Part shown: positions 23,929 through 33,389 of the stretch, one piece after another
Numbering within the stretch: the first letter of the stretch is position 1
Layout: every line of letters begins with the position of its first letter
From: Kribbella flavida DSM 17836
Lineage (GTDB): Bacteria; Actinomycetota; Actinomycetes; Propionibacteriales; Kribbellaceae
Direction: 5' to 3'
Assembly (NCBI RefSeq): GCF_000024345.1
Contig: NC_013729.1
Coordinates: forward strand, 1,302,001-1,366,000
DNA: 64,000 nt
Made by a program: the position numbers and the translations under genes
The notes under the pieces: generated by a model
What the model saw: the letters and a program-made list of their open reading frames with translations, nothing else
Told to the model about the DNA's origin: nothing
The model's database searches: none

Positions 23929-24996
23929 ATGAGTTCATCCGCCCAGGTCCCCGCCGTGCCGCCGGCCAGGGGCCGCAAGCCGAAGCGGCAGACGACGTTC
24001 GACGAGGGGACCGGCCGGCTGGCCGCGATCCTGCTGTCGCCGACGCTGCTGGTGCTCGCCCTGGTGGTCGTCTACCCGATCATCTCGGCGCTGCGCGAGT
24101 CGCTGTACACCAGCGGCCAGCGGTTCGACGAGGACGGCTTCGTCATCGAGGGGTCGCAGTTCGTCGGCCTCGACAACTACACGGCGATCTTCTCCGGCGA
24201 GACCGGGGAGCGCTTCTGGAACGCCTTTTACAACACCACGTTCTTCACCATCACCTGTGTGCTGCTCGAGACGGTGCTCGGCGTGGGGATGGCCCTGGTG
24301 ATGCACAAGGCGTTCAAGGGTCGCGGCATCGTCCGGGCCAGCATCCTGGTCCCGTGGGCGATCCCGACCGTCGTCTCCGCGCTGCTGTGGAAGTGGATCT
24401 TCCAGGCCGACGGCGCGGCGAACGCGCTGCTGGGGCAGCAGATCCTGTGGTCGACGGAGGGCTGGCAGTCGGTGCTGTCGGTGATCGTCGCCGACACCTG
24501 GAAGACGGCACCGTTCATCGGGTTGCTGGTGCTCGCGGGCCTGCAGACGATTCCGGACGAGGTGTACGAGGCCGCCAAGGTCGACGGCGCCAGTCCGTGG
24601 CAGCAGTTCGTCCGTATCACGCTGCCGCTGGTGAAGCCGGCGTTGCTGGTCGCGGTGCTGTTCCGCATCCTCGACACGTTGCGGATCTTCGACCTGCCGT
24701 ACGTGCTCGTCGGTGCGAACAAGGAATCGGTCGAGACGCTGTCGATGCTGGCCTTCGACGAGGCCTCGAACACCCGGTACGGGCCGGCGGCGGCGTACGC
24801 GACGATCCTGTTCCTGTACGTCGCGGTGGTGGCCTACGTGTTCGTCAAGCTGCTCGGCGCCGACGTGCTCGGTGACGCGGTGCAGAAGAAGAAGACCAAC
24901 GGCCGGAAGAAGCGCAGGAACCGCGACGCGGCTCCGCCGGGAGCGAGTACGACGGCACTGGCCGGAGCGAACAGCGGAGGAGGGTTCTCAGGATGA
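23929..24996 (+). CDS. Sugar ABC transporter permease (MalF type)
   Basis: 355 residues with about six transmembrane helices. The EAA loop that contacts the ATPase reads EVYEAAKVDGASPWQQFVRI, followed by TLPLVKPALLVA. The ATG at 23929 follows an ideal AAGGAGG. An unusual basic C-terminal tail of about 45 residues (KKKTNGRKKRRNR, then an Ala/Ser/Gly-rich end) extends beyond the last helix. It overlaps the next permease gene by 4 nt (ATGA). Confidence 0.94.
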   Translation: MSSSAQVPAVPPARGRKPKRQTTFDEGTGRLAAILLSPTLLVLALVVVYPIISALRESLYTSGQRFDEDGFVIEGSQFVGLDNYTAIFSGETGERFWNAFYNTTFFTITCVLLETVLGVGMALVMHKAFKGRGIVRASILVPWAIPTVVSALLWKWIFQADGAANALLGQQILWSTEGWQSVLSVIVADTWKTAPFIGLLVLAGLQTIPDEVYEAAKVDGASPWQQFVRITLPLVKPALLVAVLFRILDTLRIFDLPYVLVGANKESVETLSMLAFDEASNTRYGPAAAYATILFLYVAVVAYVFVKLLGADVLGDAVQKKKTNGRKKRRNRDAAPPGASTTALAGANSGGGFSG

Positions 24997-25844
24997 GTAC
25001 GAACATCAAGGCCGCGGAGGCCGGCCCGTTGCGCAGGTACGCGCCGCTGCTGGGCGTGGCCATCATCGTGCTGTACTGCCTGGCGCCGTTCTACTGGATG
25101 ATCGTGTCGGCGTTCCGGCGGCCGCTGGACCAGTTCGACAACTCGCTGCTGCCGTCGCCGTGGTCGCTGGACAACCTGCAGGCGGTTTTCGGTGAGGGCG
25201 TCGGCTTCGGCCGGTCGCTGCTGAACAGCCTGATCGTCGCCGGCGTGACGACGATCCTGACCCTGATCGTCGGTCTGGTCGCGGCGTACACGCTGGCCCG
25301 GCTCGACTTCAAGTTCAAGAACGTCGTGCTGGCGATCATCATCACCACCTCGATGTTCCCGGGCATCTCGCTGGTGATCCCGCTGCTCAAGCTGTTCATC
25401 GACATCGAGTGGATCAACACCTACCAGGCGATGATCGTGCCCAGCCTGTCGTTCGCGCTGCCGCTGGCGGTGTGGACGCTGACCACGTTCTTCCGGCAGA
25501 TGCCGCGGGAGCTGGAGCAGGCGGCGATGGTGGACGGCTGCACCCCGGCGCAGGCGTTCCGCAAGATCATCCTGCCGCTGGCGGCACCGGGTGTGTTCAC
25601 CACGGCGATCATCACGTTCATCGCGGCCTGGAACGAGTTCCTGATCGCGCTGAGCATGGTGAACAAGAAGGAGATCCAGACCGCCAACGTGGCGATCTCG
25701 AAGTTCACCGGGGTCTCCGGGTTCGACCAGCCGTTCGGCACCCAGATGGCGGCCGGCGTGGTGGTCACCATTCCGCTGGTGATCGCGGTGCTGATCTTCC
25801 AGCGCCGGATCGTCGCCGGCCTGACGGCGGGCGGCGTGAAGTGA
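24993..25844 (+). CDS. Sugar ABC transporter permease (MalG type)
   Basis: 283 residues with about six transmembrane helices. The EAA loop is ELEQAAMVDGCTPAQAFRKI with ILPLAAPGVF after it. It pairs with the upstream MalF-like subunit to form the membrane channel, and the binding protein delivers the sugar. Its stop overlaps the GTG of the small charged-repeat gene (GTGA), so that peptide is translated with it. Confidence 0.95.
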   Translation: MSTNIKAAEAGPLRRYAPLLGVAIIVLYCLAPFYWMIVSAFRRPLDQFDNSLLPSPWSLDNLQAVFGEGVGFGRSLLNSLIVAGVTTILTLIVGLVAAYTLARLDFKFKNVVLAIIITTSMFPGISLVIPLLKLFIDIEWINTYQAMIVPSLSFALPLAVWTLTTFFRQMPRELEQAAMVDGCTPAQAFRKIILPLAAPGVFTTAIITFIAAWNEFLIALSMVNKKEIQTANVAISKFTGVSGFDQPFGTQMAAGVVVTIPLVIAVLIFQRRIVAGLTAGGVK

Positions 25845-25969
25845 GTCCGGACCGCTACCGGGAGGAGCAGGACCGCCGCGACCGCGAGGAGCGCGACCGG
25901 CGGGACCGCGAGGAACGGGACCGCAGGGACCGCGAGGAGCGCGACCGGCGCGACCGGCGCAACCGGTAG
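25841..25969 (+). CDS. Small octapeptide-repeat charged protein
   Basis: 42 residues, starting at a GTG that overlaps the permease stop. After a short head (SPDRYREEQ) it consists of three exact copies of DRRDREER and a fourth variant, DRRDRRNR, encoded by 24-bp units (25871-25966). The DNA copies differ at several bases, yet almost all changes between the first three are synonymous (for example CGC to AGG, GAG to GAA), which argues that the peptide itself is under selection. A charged alpha-helix is likely. No function is known; being last in a sugar-transport operon it may bind nucleic acid or a partner protein. Confidence 0.65.
   Translation: MSPDRYREEQDRRDREERDRRDREERDRRDREERDRRDRRNR
25871..25966 (+). 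repeat. Tandem 24-bp coding repeat, four copies
   Basis: Four consecutive 24-bp units (25871, 25895, 25919 and 25943) encode DRRDREER three times and DRRDRRNR once. The unit length is a multiple of three and the copies differ mainly at synonymous sites. Confidence 0.85.
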
Positions 25970-25978
25970 TCACGACGA

Positions 25979-26008
25979 AAGGGCTGGAACCTCACGGTTC
26001 CAGCCCTT
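25979..26008. terminator. Bidirectional terminator between the sugar operon and the glucosidase
   Basis: A perfect 13-bp stem (25979-25991 with 25996-26008, starting AAGGGCTGG) with a TCAC loop. It ends both the ABC operon and the convergent GH13 gene. Confidence 0.85.
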
Positions 26009-26026
26009 CTCGCGTTGCCGGGAAAG

Positions 26027-27664
26027 TCAGGCGCGAAGCCAGACGGCGGTGTCCGTGGGGAGCAGGCCGTCGGGAACCGGATCGCTGGCGAGCAGCACCT
26101 CGGCTCCGGCCGGCAGGTCGACCGCCTCGTCACCCAGGTTGACCACGCAGCGAAAGCCCGGGTCGCGGGTGAACGACAGCACGCCGGCCGGCACGTCCTC
26201 GTCCCAGCGCATCCGGCCCTCGCCGAGTGCTTCGTGCTCACGGCGGATCCGCAGCGCCGCCTTGTACAGGTTCAGGTGGCTTCCCGGGTCACCCGCCTGC
26301 GCCTCGGCCGTCAGCGGCCCCCAGCCGGCCGGCTGCGGCAGCCACGGCTGCCCCTCACCGCTCCCGAACCCGTACGGCGGCTCGCTGCCGCTCCACGGGA
26401 TCGGGACCCGGCACCCGTCGCGGCCCCGGACGGTGTGACCGGACCGCTCCCAGGTCGGGTCGTCCAGCACCTCCTCCGGCAGGTCCTCGACCTCCGGCAG
26501 ACCGAGCTCGTCGCCCTGGTAGATGTACGCGCCACCCGGCAGCGCCAGCTCCAGCAGCGCCGCAGCCCGGGCCCGGCGCAGACCGAGCTCGAGATCCGTC
26601 GGTACGACGCCCGCGCCCTCGAGTGCGTCGCGCTGGTCCCGGCCGTACCGCGTGCGGTGCCGAATCGTGTCGTGGTTGCTGAGCACCCAGGTCGCCGGAG
26701 CGCCGACGGCCCACAGGCTGTCGGTGGTGTAGTCGATCACCTGGCGCAGCTCCTTCGCGTCCCACGCACAGCGCAGGACGTCGAAGTTGAACGCCGAGTG
26801 CAGCTCGTTCGAGCGCACGTACTGGGCCAGCCGCTCGGCCGGCGACAGCCACGCCTCGGCGACGAAGACGCGCGGGCCCTGCGGGGTGTCGGCGTACTCG
26901 TCGGCGATCGCGCGCCAGCGCTGGTGAATGGTGTGCACGCCCGGCTGGTCGTAGAACGGGTTGCCGACGTACTTCTCCCGGGTCGGCTGACCTTCGTGCA
27001 GCGGGACGTCGGGCAGCGAGGCGTCCTTGGCCATCGAGTCGGCCACGTCGATCCGGAAGCCGTCGATGCCGCGGTCGAACCAGAACCGCAGGATCGCGTC
27101 GAACTCCTCGATCACCTCAGGGTGGTCCCAGTTCCAGTCCGGCTGGGAGATGTCGAACATGTGCAGGTACCACTGGCCGTCCTCGATCTGCTGCCAGGCA
27201 CCGCCACCGAACGCGGCGGGCCAGTTCGTCGGCGGCTGACCGTTGGTGCCGTCGCGGAACCAGAACCGCTCACGCTCCGGCGACCCCTTGCCCGCCGCCA
27301 GCGCGGCCTTGAACCAGGGGTGCTCCCAGGAGCAGTGGTTCGGGACCAGGTCGATCAGGATGCGCAGCCCCAGCGCGTGCGCCTCGGCGATCAGCGCGTC
27401 TGCGTCCGCCAGGGTGCCGAAGTCGGGGTTGATGTCGCGGTAGTCGGACACGTCGTACCCGCCGTCGAGCAGCGGCGAGGGGTACCACGGGCTGATCCAG
27501 ATCGCGTCCACGCCGAGGTCGGCCAGGTACGGCAGCTTGGCCCGGATCCCGTTCACGTCCCCGGTTCCGTCCCCGTCGGCGTCGGCGAACGAGCGGGGGT
27601 ACACCTGGTAGACGACGGCACGACGCCACCAGTCGTCAGCTGGTCTGGTTGATCCTTCAGTCAT
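26027..27664 (-). CDS. GH13 alpha-glucosidase / oligo-1,6-glucosidase
   Basis: 545 residues, a complete (beta/alpha)8 glycoside hydrolase of family 13. It starts [15 protein letters not shown] and has the conserved regions [15 protein letters not shown] (nucleophile Asp), VFVAEAWL (general acid Glu) and LSNHD. It has no signal peptide, so it works in the cytoplasm on imported maltose-, isomaltose- or trehalose-type oligosaccharides. Its end-to-end position with the sugar ABC operon fits a joint uptake and hydrolysis route, although it has its own promoter and no regulator gene lies beside it. Confidence 0.94.
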   Translation of the reverse strand: MTEGSTRPADDWWRRAVVYQVYPRSFADADGDGTGDVNGIRAKLPYLADLGVDAIWISPWYPSPLLDGGYDVSDYRDINPDFGTLADADALIAEAHALGLRILIDLVPNHCSWEHPWFKAALAAGKGSPERERFWFRDGTNGQPPTNWPAAFGGGAWQQIEDGQWYLHMFDISQPDWNWDHPEVIEEFDAILRFWFDRGIDGFRIDVADSMAKDASLPDVPLHEGQPTREKYVGNPFYDQPGVHTIHQRWRAIADEYADTPQGPRVFVAEAWLSPAERLAQYVRSNELHSAFNFDVLRCAWDAKELRQVIDYTTDSLWAVGAPATWVLSNHDTIRHRTRYGRDQRDALEGAGVVPTDLELGLRRARAAALLELALPGGAYIYQGDELGLPEVEDLPEEVLDDPTWERSGHTVRGRDGCRVPIPWSGSEPPYGFGSGEGQPWLPQPAGWGPLTAEAQAGDPGSHLNLYKAALRIRREHEALGEGRMRWDEDVPAGVLSFTRDPGFRCVVNLGDEAVDLPAGAEVLLASDPVPDGLLPTDTAVWLRA

Positions 27665-27751
27665 GGCAGCCAGCCTTTCACGGCGGGGCAACCAGGCTGT
27701 GACCGTCGTCTCAGCCCGTACCCCGGCTGGTGCGGCGCGCGGCGGGGTGGC

Positions 27752-27757
27752 TAGTCT
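27752..27757 (+). promoter_or_regulatory. Candidate -10 element for sucC
   Basis: TAGTCT lies about 100 bp upstream of the sucC start, in the region shared with the divergent glucosidase gene. The -35 is not clear. Confidence 0.35.
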
Positions 27758-27860
27758 CAGCCCGACGGAACGCGCCGGCGACCGTGCCTCTCCTACGCAC
27801 CGCAGCCTGCCGCGGACGACTTGCAACAGGCCCTGCACCAAGCAGAGAGGGACCACACTC

Positions 27861-29033
27861 GTGGATCTGATGGAATACCAGGCGAAGACGGTCTTCGCCA
27901 AGCACGGCGTGCGGACGACGGTCGGCGAGGTCGTCACCACGCCGGAACAAGCCCGCGCCGCCGCCGAGAAGATCGGCGGCACCGTGGTGGTCAAGGCCCA
28001 GGTGAAGACCGGCGGCCGCGGCAAGGCCGGCGGCGTCAAGCTGGCCTCCTCGCCCGACGAGGCGGAGCAGAAGGCGCGCGAGATCCTCGGCCTGGACATC
28101 AAGGGCCACGTCGTCAAGACGCTGAACATCGTGCCGGCCGCCGCGATCGGCGAGGAGTACTACTTCTCGTTCCTGATCGACCGGGCCAACCGCAACTACC
28201 TGTGCATCGCCTCCGCCGCCGGCGGCATGGAGATCGAGGAGGTCGCGCACACCAACCCGGACGCGGTCGCCAAGATCTCGATCGACCCGGCCACCGGTGT
28301 CGACGAGGCCCTGGCTCGCGAGATCGCCGAGCAGGCCGGCTACCCGGCCGACGTGCTGGACGCCGCCGCGGTCGAGATCGCCAAGCTGTACCAGGTCTTC
28401 ATCGCCGAGGACGCCTCGCTGGTCGAGGTGAACCCGCTGGTCAAGCTCGAGGACGGCAACGTCGAGGCGCTGGACGGCAAGGTCACCCTGGACGAGAACG
28501 CCGACTTCCGGCACCCGGACCACGCCGAGTTCGAGGACAGCTCCGCCGAGGACCCGCTGGAGGCCGCGGCCAAGGCCAAGGGCCTGAACTACGTGAAGCT
28601 CGACGGCTCCGTCGGCATCATCGGCAACGGCGCGGGGCTGGTCATGTCGACGCTCGACGTGGTCGCGTACGCCGGTGAGCAGTTCGGCGGCGTCAAGCCG
28701 GCCAACTTCCTCGACATCGGCGGCGGCGCGTCCGCCGAGGTGATGGCGAACGGGCTGGAGATCATCATCTCCGACCCGCAGGTGGAAAGCGTGTTCGTCA
28801 ACGTGTTCGGCGGCATCACCGCCTGCGACGCGGTCGCGAACGGCATCGTCCAGGCCTTCGAGCTGCTGGCCGGCCGCGGTGAGGCCGTGAACAAGCCGCT
28901 GGTCGTCCGGCTGGACGGCAACAACGCCGAGGAGGGCCGCCGCATCCTCGACGAGGCCGGGCTGGCCGGTCTGGAGCGGGTCGACACGATGGACGGCGCC
29001 GCCAAGCGGGCCGCCGAGCTGGCTGCGAAGTAA
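27861..29033 (+). CDS. sucC: Succinyl-CoA synthetase (ADP-forming) beta subunit
   Basis: 390 residues. An ATP-grasp domain (about 1-230; [29 protein letters not shown]) is followed by a CoA-ligase domain with [12 protein letters not shown] and FLDIGGGAS. The GTG start aligns with family N-termini (MEYQAK follows), and GAGAGGGA precedes it. The beta subunit provides nucleotide and succinate specificity in the TCA-cycle enzyme. The alpha subunit follows after 13 nt, forming the usual sucCD operon. Confidence 0.97.
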   Translation: MDLMEYQAKTVFAKHGVRTTVGEVVTTPEQARAAAEKIGGTVVVKAQVKTGGRGKAGGVKLASSPDEAEQKAREILGLDIKGHVVKTLNIVPAAAIGEEYYFSFLIDRANRNYLCIASAAGGMEIEEVAHTNPDAVAKISIDPATGVDEALAREIAEQAGYPADVLDAAAVEIAKLYQVFIAEDASLVEVNPLVKLEDGNVEALDGKVTLDENADFRHPDHAEFEDSSAEDPLEAAAKAKGLNYVKLDGSVGIIGNGAGLVMSTLDVVAYAGEQFGGVKPANFLDIGGGASAEVMANGLEIIISDPQVESVFVNVFGGITACDAVANGIVQAFELLAGRGEAVNKPLVVRLDGNNAEEGRRILDEAGLAGLERVDTMDGAAKRAAELAAK

Positions 29034-29046
29034 GGGATCGCTGAAC

Positions 29047-29937
29047 ATGTCTATCTTCCTGACCAAGGACAGCAAGGTCATCGTCCAGGGCATGACCGGC
29101 TCCGAGGGCACCAAGCACACCACCCGGATGCTTGCCTCTGGCACCAACATTGTCGGCGGCGTGAACCCGCGCAAGGCCGGCGAGAGCGTCGACTTCGACG
29201 GCAAGCCGGTACCGGTGTTCGGTGGCGTCGCGGACGCGATCAAGGAGACCGGCGCGAACGTGTCGGTGGTCTTCGTGCCGCCGAAGTTCACGAAGGACGC
29301 GGTGCTGGAGGCGATCGAGGCCGAGATGCCGCTGGTCGTGGTGATCACCGAAGGCGTGCCGGTGCACGACACCGCCGCGTTCTTCGCCGCCGCGCAGGCC
29401 TCCGGCAAGACCCGGATCATCGGGCCGAACTGCCCCGGCATCATCACCCCGGGCGAGTCGAACGCCGGCATCATCCCGGCCGACATCGCCGGTCCGGGCC
29501 GGATCGGCCTGGTCTCGAAGTCCGGCACGCTGACGTACCAGATGATGTACGAGCTGCGGGACTTCGGCTTCTCCACCGCGATCGGCATCGGTGGCGACCC
29601 GATCATCGGCACCACCCACATCGACGCGCTGCGGGCGTTCCAGGACGACCCGGACACCGACGCGATCGTGATGATCGGCGAGATCGGCGGCGACGCCGAG
29701 GAGCGCGCGGCGGCGTTCATCAAGGAGAACGTCACCAAGCCGGTCGTCGGCTACGTGGCCGGCTTCACCGCGCCGGAGGGCAAGACGATGGGCCACGCGG
29801 GCGCGATCGTGTCCGGCTCGTCCGGCACCGCCGCCGCCAAGCAGGAGGCGCTGGAGGCCGTCGGGGTGAAGGTCGGCAAGACGCCGTCGGAGACCGCCAA
29901 CCTGATGCGCGAGATCATGCAGGAGCTGTCGAAGTAG
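29047..29937 (+). CDS. sucD: Succinyl-CoA synthetase alpha subunit
   Basis: 296 residues. The CoA-binding Rossmann domain opens with [11 protein letters not shown], and the phospho-His that shuttles the phosphate lies in KTMGHAGAI. The active-site Glu is in GEIGGDAEE. Together with sucC it makes succinyl-CoA from succinate and vice versa, with ATP. A 17-bp hairpin with a 3-nt loop at 29949-29985 ends the operon. Confidence 0.97.
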   Translation: MSIFLTKDSKVIVQGMTGSEGTKHTTRMLASGTNIVGGVNPRKAGESVDFDGKPVPVFGGVADAIKETGANVSVVFVPPKFTKDAVLEAIEAEMPLVVVITEGVPVHDTAAFFAAAQASGKTRIIGPNCPGIITPGESNAGIIPADIAGPGRIGLVSKSGTLTYQMMYELRDFGFSTAIGIGGDPIIGTTHIDALRAFQDDPDTDAIVMIGEIGGDAEERAAAFIKENVTKPVVGYVAGFTAPEGKTMGHAGAIVSGSSGTAAAKQEALEAVGVKVGKTPSETANLMREIMQELSK

Positions 29938-29948
29938 TTCGGTACGAA

Positions 29949-29985
29949 ACCTGTGGCCCCGGGCGGTTCGCCCGGGGCCACAGGT
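29949..29985. terminator. Strong terminator after sucCD
   Basis: A perfect 17-bp stem (29949-29965 with 29969-29985) and 3-nt loop lie between sucD and the convergent minus-strand gene. It can serve both. Confidence 0.88.
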
Positions 29986-29993
29986 CGTTGCGG

Positions 29994-31331
29994 CTACTTG
30001 AAGGTCGCGGACCGCTCGGCGGCGCGGCTGAGGATGTCGGTGAACGCGCTGTCGCTGATGTCGAGGTTCTTCAGCACCGGGTAGAGCAGGTAGACCGCCC
30101 GGTCACCGGCTCCGGCGATGCCGATCCGGTAGGTGAACACCTTGCCGCCGCCGGTGTCGTACGTCGCCTTCCACGCCTCGCCCCTGACCCCGCTCTGGCT
30201 GAGTGAGCCGGTCGACTTCACCGTCGCGTTCGAGGTGGTCTTCGGGCAGCCGTCCACGTTCTTGCGGATCTGGGTGACGAACGCGCTCGCCGTCGCCGGC
30301 GTCGCGAACTTGGCGACGGTGGCGTCCAGGCCGAACTCGGTCGGCACCTGCGCCTCCGGTACGACGTACGTCTGCGTCCGGGACTTCGTCGCCTTGGCCT
30401 TCTTCAGGTCGATCTTCTCGCACAGGGTGCCGGAGCGGACCTCGCCGGTCACGCTGACCCACGGCTTGTCGACGCTGGCCAGCACCGGCAGGTCGATCGG
30501 CGCCATGAAGCCGGCCGACTCCGCGGTCGGCAGCAGCGCCGGCCGGACGCTGGGTGCGGCGGTGCCGCAGCTCGCGCCGGTCTGGGCGCAGATCCGCTTC
30601 AGCCCGGCGCTCGCGGTGGCCAGCACGCCGTCCGGCTTCGGCGGGTTGCCGCCGGAGCCGGCGTGCTCGAGCACCATCGTGGCCTGGCCCGCGGTAGTGA
30701 CGCTGACCGTGCGGTACTTGTTCGACTTGGAGCCGTTCGGCTGGCCGAAGACCGCGATCACGCCGCGGTCACCCAGGCCCTGGGTGGTGTAGCTGGCGAC
30801 CAACCGGACCTGCGGGGTGTTGCACTGGCTCAGCCAGCCGGTGATCGTGCTGTACGACTTGGCGGCCGCGGCGGCGTCGTTGGACACCTCGACGTACTGG
30901 ACCGCGGTGTCCCGGGTGGCCGCGTTGCGGAGGGTACGCACCCAGGTCCGGATGCCGGCCGGGTCGGCGAAGCGCTGCGCCTGGCAGACGAACGACTTGT
31001 CCGGCGCGTTGCTGCCGTCCGCCGTCCCGGCGACCGCCCAGCTGCCAGTGGTGGTCAGCGGCTTGGCGGTCGGGGCGTCGATCAGCACCTTCGCGTCGGC
31101 GAGCAGGTTCTTGTCGCCACCGCCGTTGTCGTCGGGCGCGCTGGACTTGGCGTCGCTGGGGGTGTCGTCACCGCCGAACGCGTTCAGCGCGGCGATCCCG
31201 CCGCCGCCGAGCAGGACCAGGACGGCCGCCCCCGCGCCGATCATCTGGTTCCGGCGGCGGCTCTGCTGCCGCCTGGCCTCGCGGGCCGCGGCACGGCTGC
31301 CGCCCCGGGGCGCACGGTGGGAACCGGACAA
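29994..31331 (-). CDS. Membrane-anchored extracytoplasmic protein, unknown function
   Basis: 445 residues from a TTG at 31331, chosen because GGAGG lies ten bases upstream; the start is uncertain. A basic cytoplasmic head is followed by one transmembrane segment (about 30-50, rich in Gly) and a polar Asp/Ser linker. Two similar outer halves follow, each with conserved Cys pairs (SFVCQAQRF, LSQCN and later GTLCEKIDL, VDGCPKT), reminiscent of PknH-type sensor domains. It sits in reverse orientation between sucCD and perM and is separated from both. Confidence 0.7.
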   Translation of the reverse strand: MSGSHRAPRGGSRAAAREARRQQSRRRNQMIGAGAAVLVLLGGGGIAALNAFGGDDTPSDAKSSAPDDNGGGDKNLLADAKVLIDAPTAKPLTTTGSWAVAGTADGSNAPDKSFVCQAQRFADPAGIRTWVRTLRNAATRDTAVQYVEVSNDAAAAAKSYSTITGWLSQCNTPQVRLVASYTTQGLGDRGVIAVFGQPNGSKSNKYRTVSVTTAGQATMVLEHAGSGGNPPKPDGVLATASAGLKRICAQTGASCGTAAPSVRPALLPTAESAGFMAPIDLPVLASVDKPWVSVTGEVRSGTLCEKIDLKKAKATKSRTQTYVVPEAQVPTEFGLDATVAKFATPATASAFVTQIRKNVDGCPKTTSNATVKSTGSLSQSGVRGEAWKATYDTGGGKVFTYRIGIAGAGDRAVYLLYPVLKNLDISDSAFTDILSRAAERSATFK

Positions 31332-31486
31332 TGACTCCAGACCTCCTGACTGATTCCACCCCTGGTCCAGGCCGAATCTACCCGGTGACGGGGATCGGCC
31401 TACCACGGAGCCAGCCCGGCGAAGTCTTCCACATGCGGCGTGTCACACCGAGCAGTCCCCCTGACCGGGGCGACGATGGGAGTCAG

Positions 31487-32746
31487 ATGACCGACATGCT
31501 GAGCCGTCCGGGCGCCCGCGACGGAGGATCCCACCCGCCGCCCGGGCCCGCCCGCCCCGAGGCCGTCGCTCCTCCCCGGCCGGTGGTGCTCGCCGCGGTC
31601 ATCGGCGCCGGCACCTGTCTGCTCACCGGCGTACTGGCCTGCGCGGCGGTTGCCGTGATCGGCTGGCTGGCCGCGACGTTCGGCGGCGCGTCGGGTGCCG
31701 TCCGGGCCGGTGCCGCGGTCTGGCTGGTCGCGCACAAGGCCGGAGCGACGCTCGGCGGCGGCTCGATCACCCTGGCACCGCTCGGCATCACGCTCTTTCT
31801 CGGCTGGTGCCTGTACCGCGGCGGCCGGTTCACCGTGCGGACCAGCGCGGCCGACCGGACCAAGGACCTGCTGACCGCGGCCGGCGTGTTCGCGGCGGTC
31901 TACGCGTTCGGCGCCCTGTTCATCGCGCTGCTGACCTCCGACGGCCCGCTGAAGGTGTCACCGTTCTCGGCGTTCCTCGGCGCGGCATCCCTCGCGCTCG
32001 TCGCCGGCACGGCCGGGATCCTGGTGGAGTCCGGCGCCGCCGCCGACCTGGTCGACGCGACCCCGAGCGGTCTGCGCGACGCGGTCCCGGCCGCCGGTGC
32101 CGCGGTGCTCACCATCCTCGGCACCGCCTCACTCCTGTACGGCGTCCTGCTGGCCGTCCGCTTCTCCCGGGTCACCGGGATGCTGGAGCTGCTGGACACC
32201 GGGATCGTCGGCTCGGTGGTGCTGTTCGCGATCTGCCTCGGCCTGCTGCCGAACGTCATCCTGTACGTCGTGGCGTTCCTCGCCGGGCCCGGCTTCCAGC
32301 TCGGCGCCGGGACCACGATCGCACCGACCGGCGTCGACGTCGGGAACCTGCCGGCGCTGCCGCTGCTGGCCGCGGTACCGACCGACGGGGCGACTCCGAC
32401 CTACCTGCTGGTGCTCACCGCGCTGGTCCCGTTGCTTGCCGGAGCGGTGGCCGGGGTGGTGGTGACCCGGCGCGGGCTTGCCGCGCCCGAGGCCGAGGCG
32501 CTGGGCTGGGACGCGTTCGCGCTGCGTGGTGCCATGGCGGCGCTGCTGGCGGCCGTGACGCTGCTGATCCTGATGATGCTGTCAGGCGGGTCCGCCGGTC
32601 CCGGCCGGATGGCCGAGATCGGCATCCCCGCGGCCCTGCCGGCCGCCGGGGTGCTCGGCGCCGGGATGGCGATCGGCGCCGCCGTCGCCGCCGGCGTACT
32701 GGCCGCCCGCCGCCCGGCCGAAGGGGAGCCGGAGGCCGGGCGATAG
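31487..32746 (+). CDS. PerM/DUF6350-like integral membrane protein
   Basis: 419 residues with about ten hydrophobic segments. The position directly before purN-purH matches the mycobacterial perM (Rv0955) locus, a cell-division membrane protein. I base the family call on synteny plus overall topology (an N-terminal cytoplasmic Pro-rich head, then repeated helices with Asp-Thr rich loops), not on a specific motif. GGGAG at 31478-31482 is the ribosome-binding site. A 10-nt gap to purN suggests co-transcription. Confidence 0.75.
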   Translation: MTDMLSRPGARDGGSHPPPGPARPEAVAPPRPVVLAAVIGAGTCLLTGVLACAAVAVIGWLAATFGGASGAVRAGAAVWLVAHKAGATLGGGSITLAPLGITLFLGWCLYRGGRFTVRTSAADRTKDLLTAAGVFAAVYAFGALFIALLTSDGPLKVSPFSAFLGAASLALVAGTAGILVESGAAADLVDATPSGLRDAVPAAGAAVLTILGTASLLYGVLLAVRFSRVTGMLELLDTGIVGSVVLFAICLGLLPNVILYVVAFLAGPGFQLGAGTTIAPTGVDVGNLPALPLLAAVPTDGATPTYLLVLTALVPLLAGAVAGVVVTRRGLAAPEAEALGWDAFALRGAMAALLAAVTLLILMMLSGGSAGPGRMAEIGIPAALPAAGVLGAGMAIGAAVAAGVLAARRPAEGEPEAGR

Positions 32747-32756
32747 GGTTTGCGGC

Positions 32757-33389
32757 GTGACAGACCCGGTGGCGCCCACCCCTGAGCCGGCACGACTGGT
32801 CGTGCTCGTGTCCGGTTCCGGCTCGAACCTGCAGGCCCTGCTCGACGCCTGCCAGGATCCGGCGTACGGCGCCCAGGTGGTTGCCGTCGGCGCGGACCGC
32901 GACGGCATCGCCGGGCTGGACCGGGCCGCGGCCGCCGGGGTGCCGACGTTCGTGCACAAGGTCAAGGACTACCCCGAGCGGGCCGACTGGGACCGCGCGC
33001 TGACCGCCTCGGTCGGGTTGTACCGGCCTGACCTGGTCGTCTCGGCCGGGTTCCTGAAGCTGGTCGGCGACGACTTCCTGGCCGCTTTCGGCGACCGCTA
33101 CATCAACACCCACAACGCGCTGCTGCCGGCTTTTCCCGGCATCCACGGGCCCCGGGACGCGCTCGAGTACGGCGTCAAGGTGGCCGGCGCCACGCTGTTC
33201 TTCGTCGACGGCGGCGTCGACACCGGGCCGATCATCAGCCAGGTCGTCGTGCCGGTCGAGGACGACGACACCGAAGAAAGCCTGACCGAGCGGATCAAGG
33301 AGGTCGAGCGCCGCCAGCTGGTGGACTGGGTCGGCCGGCTGGTCCGCGACGGCTGGACCATCACCGGACGAAAGGTTCGACTGAAGTGA
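32757..33389 (+). CDS. purN: Phosphoribosylglycinamide formyltransferase
   Basis: 210 residues. The phosphate loop [13 protein letters not shown], the catalytic stretch [15 protein letters not shown] (Asn and His of the active site) and [10 protein letters not shown] are all intact. It formylates GAR with 10-formyl-tetrahydrofolate, the third step of purine synthesis. GTG start. It overlaps purH by 4 nt, so the two are translationally coupled. Confidence 0.97.
   Translation: MTDPVAPTPEPARLVVLVSGSGSNLQALLDACQDPAYGAQVVAVGADRDGIAGLDRAAAAGVPTFVHKVKDYPERADWDRALTASVGLYRPDLVVSAGFLKLVGDDFLAAFGDRYINTHNALLPAFPGIHGPRDALEYGVKVAGATLFFVDGGVDTGPIISQVVVPVEDDDTEESLTERIKEVERRQLVDWVGRLVRDGWTITGRKVRLK

Noticed and set aside
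24897..24996. Separate small gene in the basic tail of the MalF-like permease
   Set aside because: The tail is continuous with the permease frame and ends in the overlap with the next gene, so a C-terminal extension is the simpler reading.
31332..31406. Longer N-terminus for the 445-residue anchored protein, beginning at 31406
   Set aside because: The added residues are not hydrophobic, have no ribosome-binding site and would overlap the promoter region of the divergent perM-like gene.
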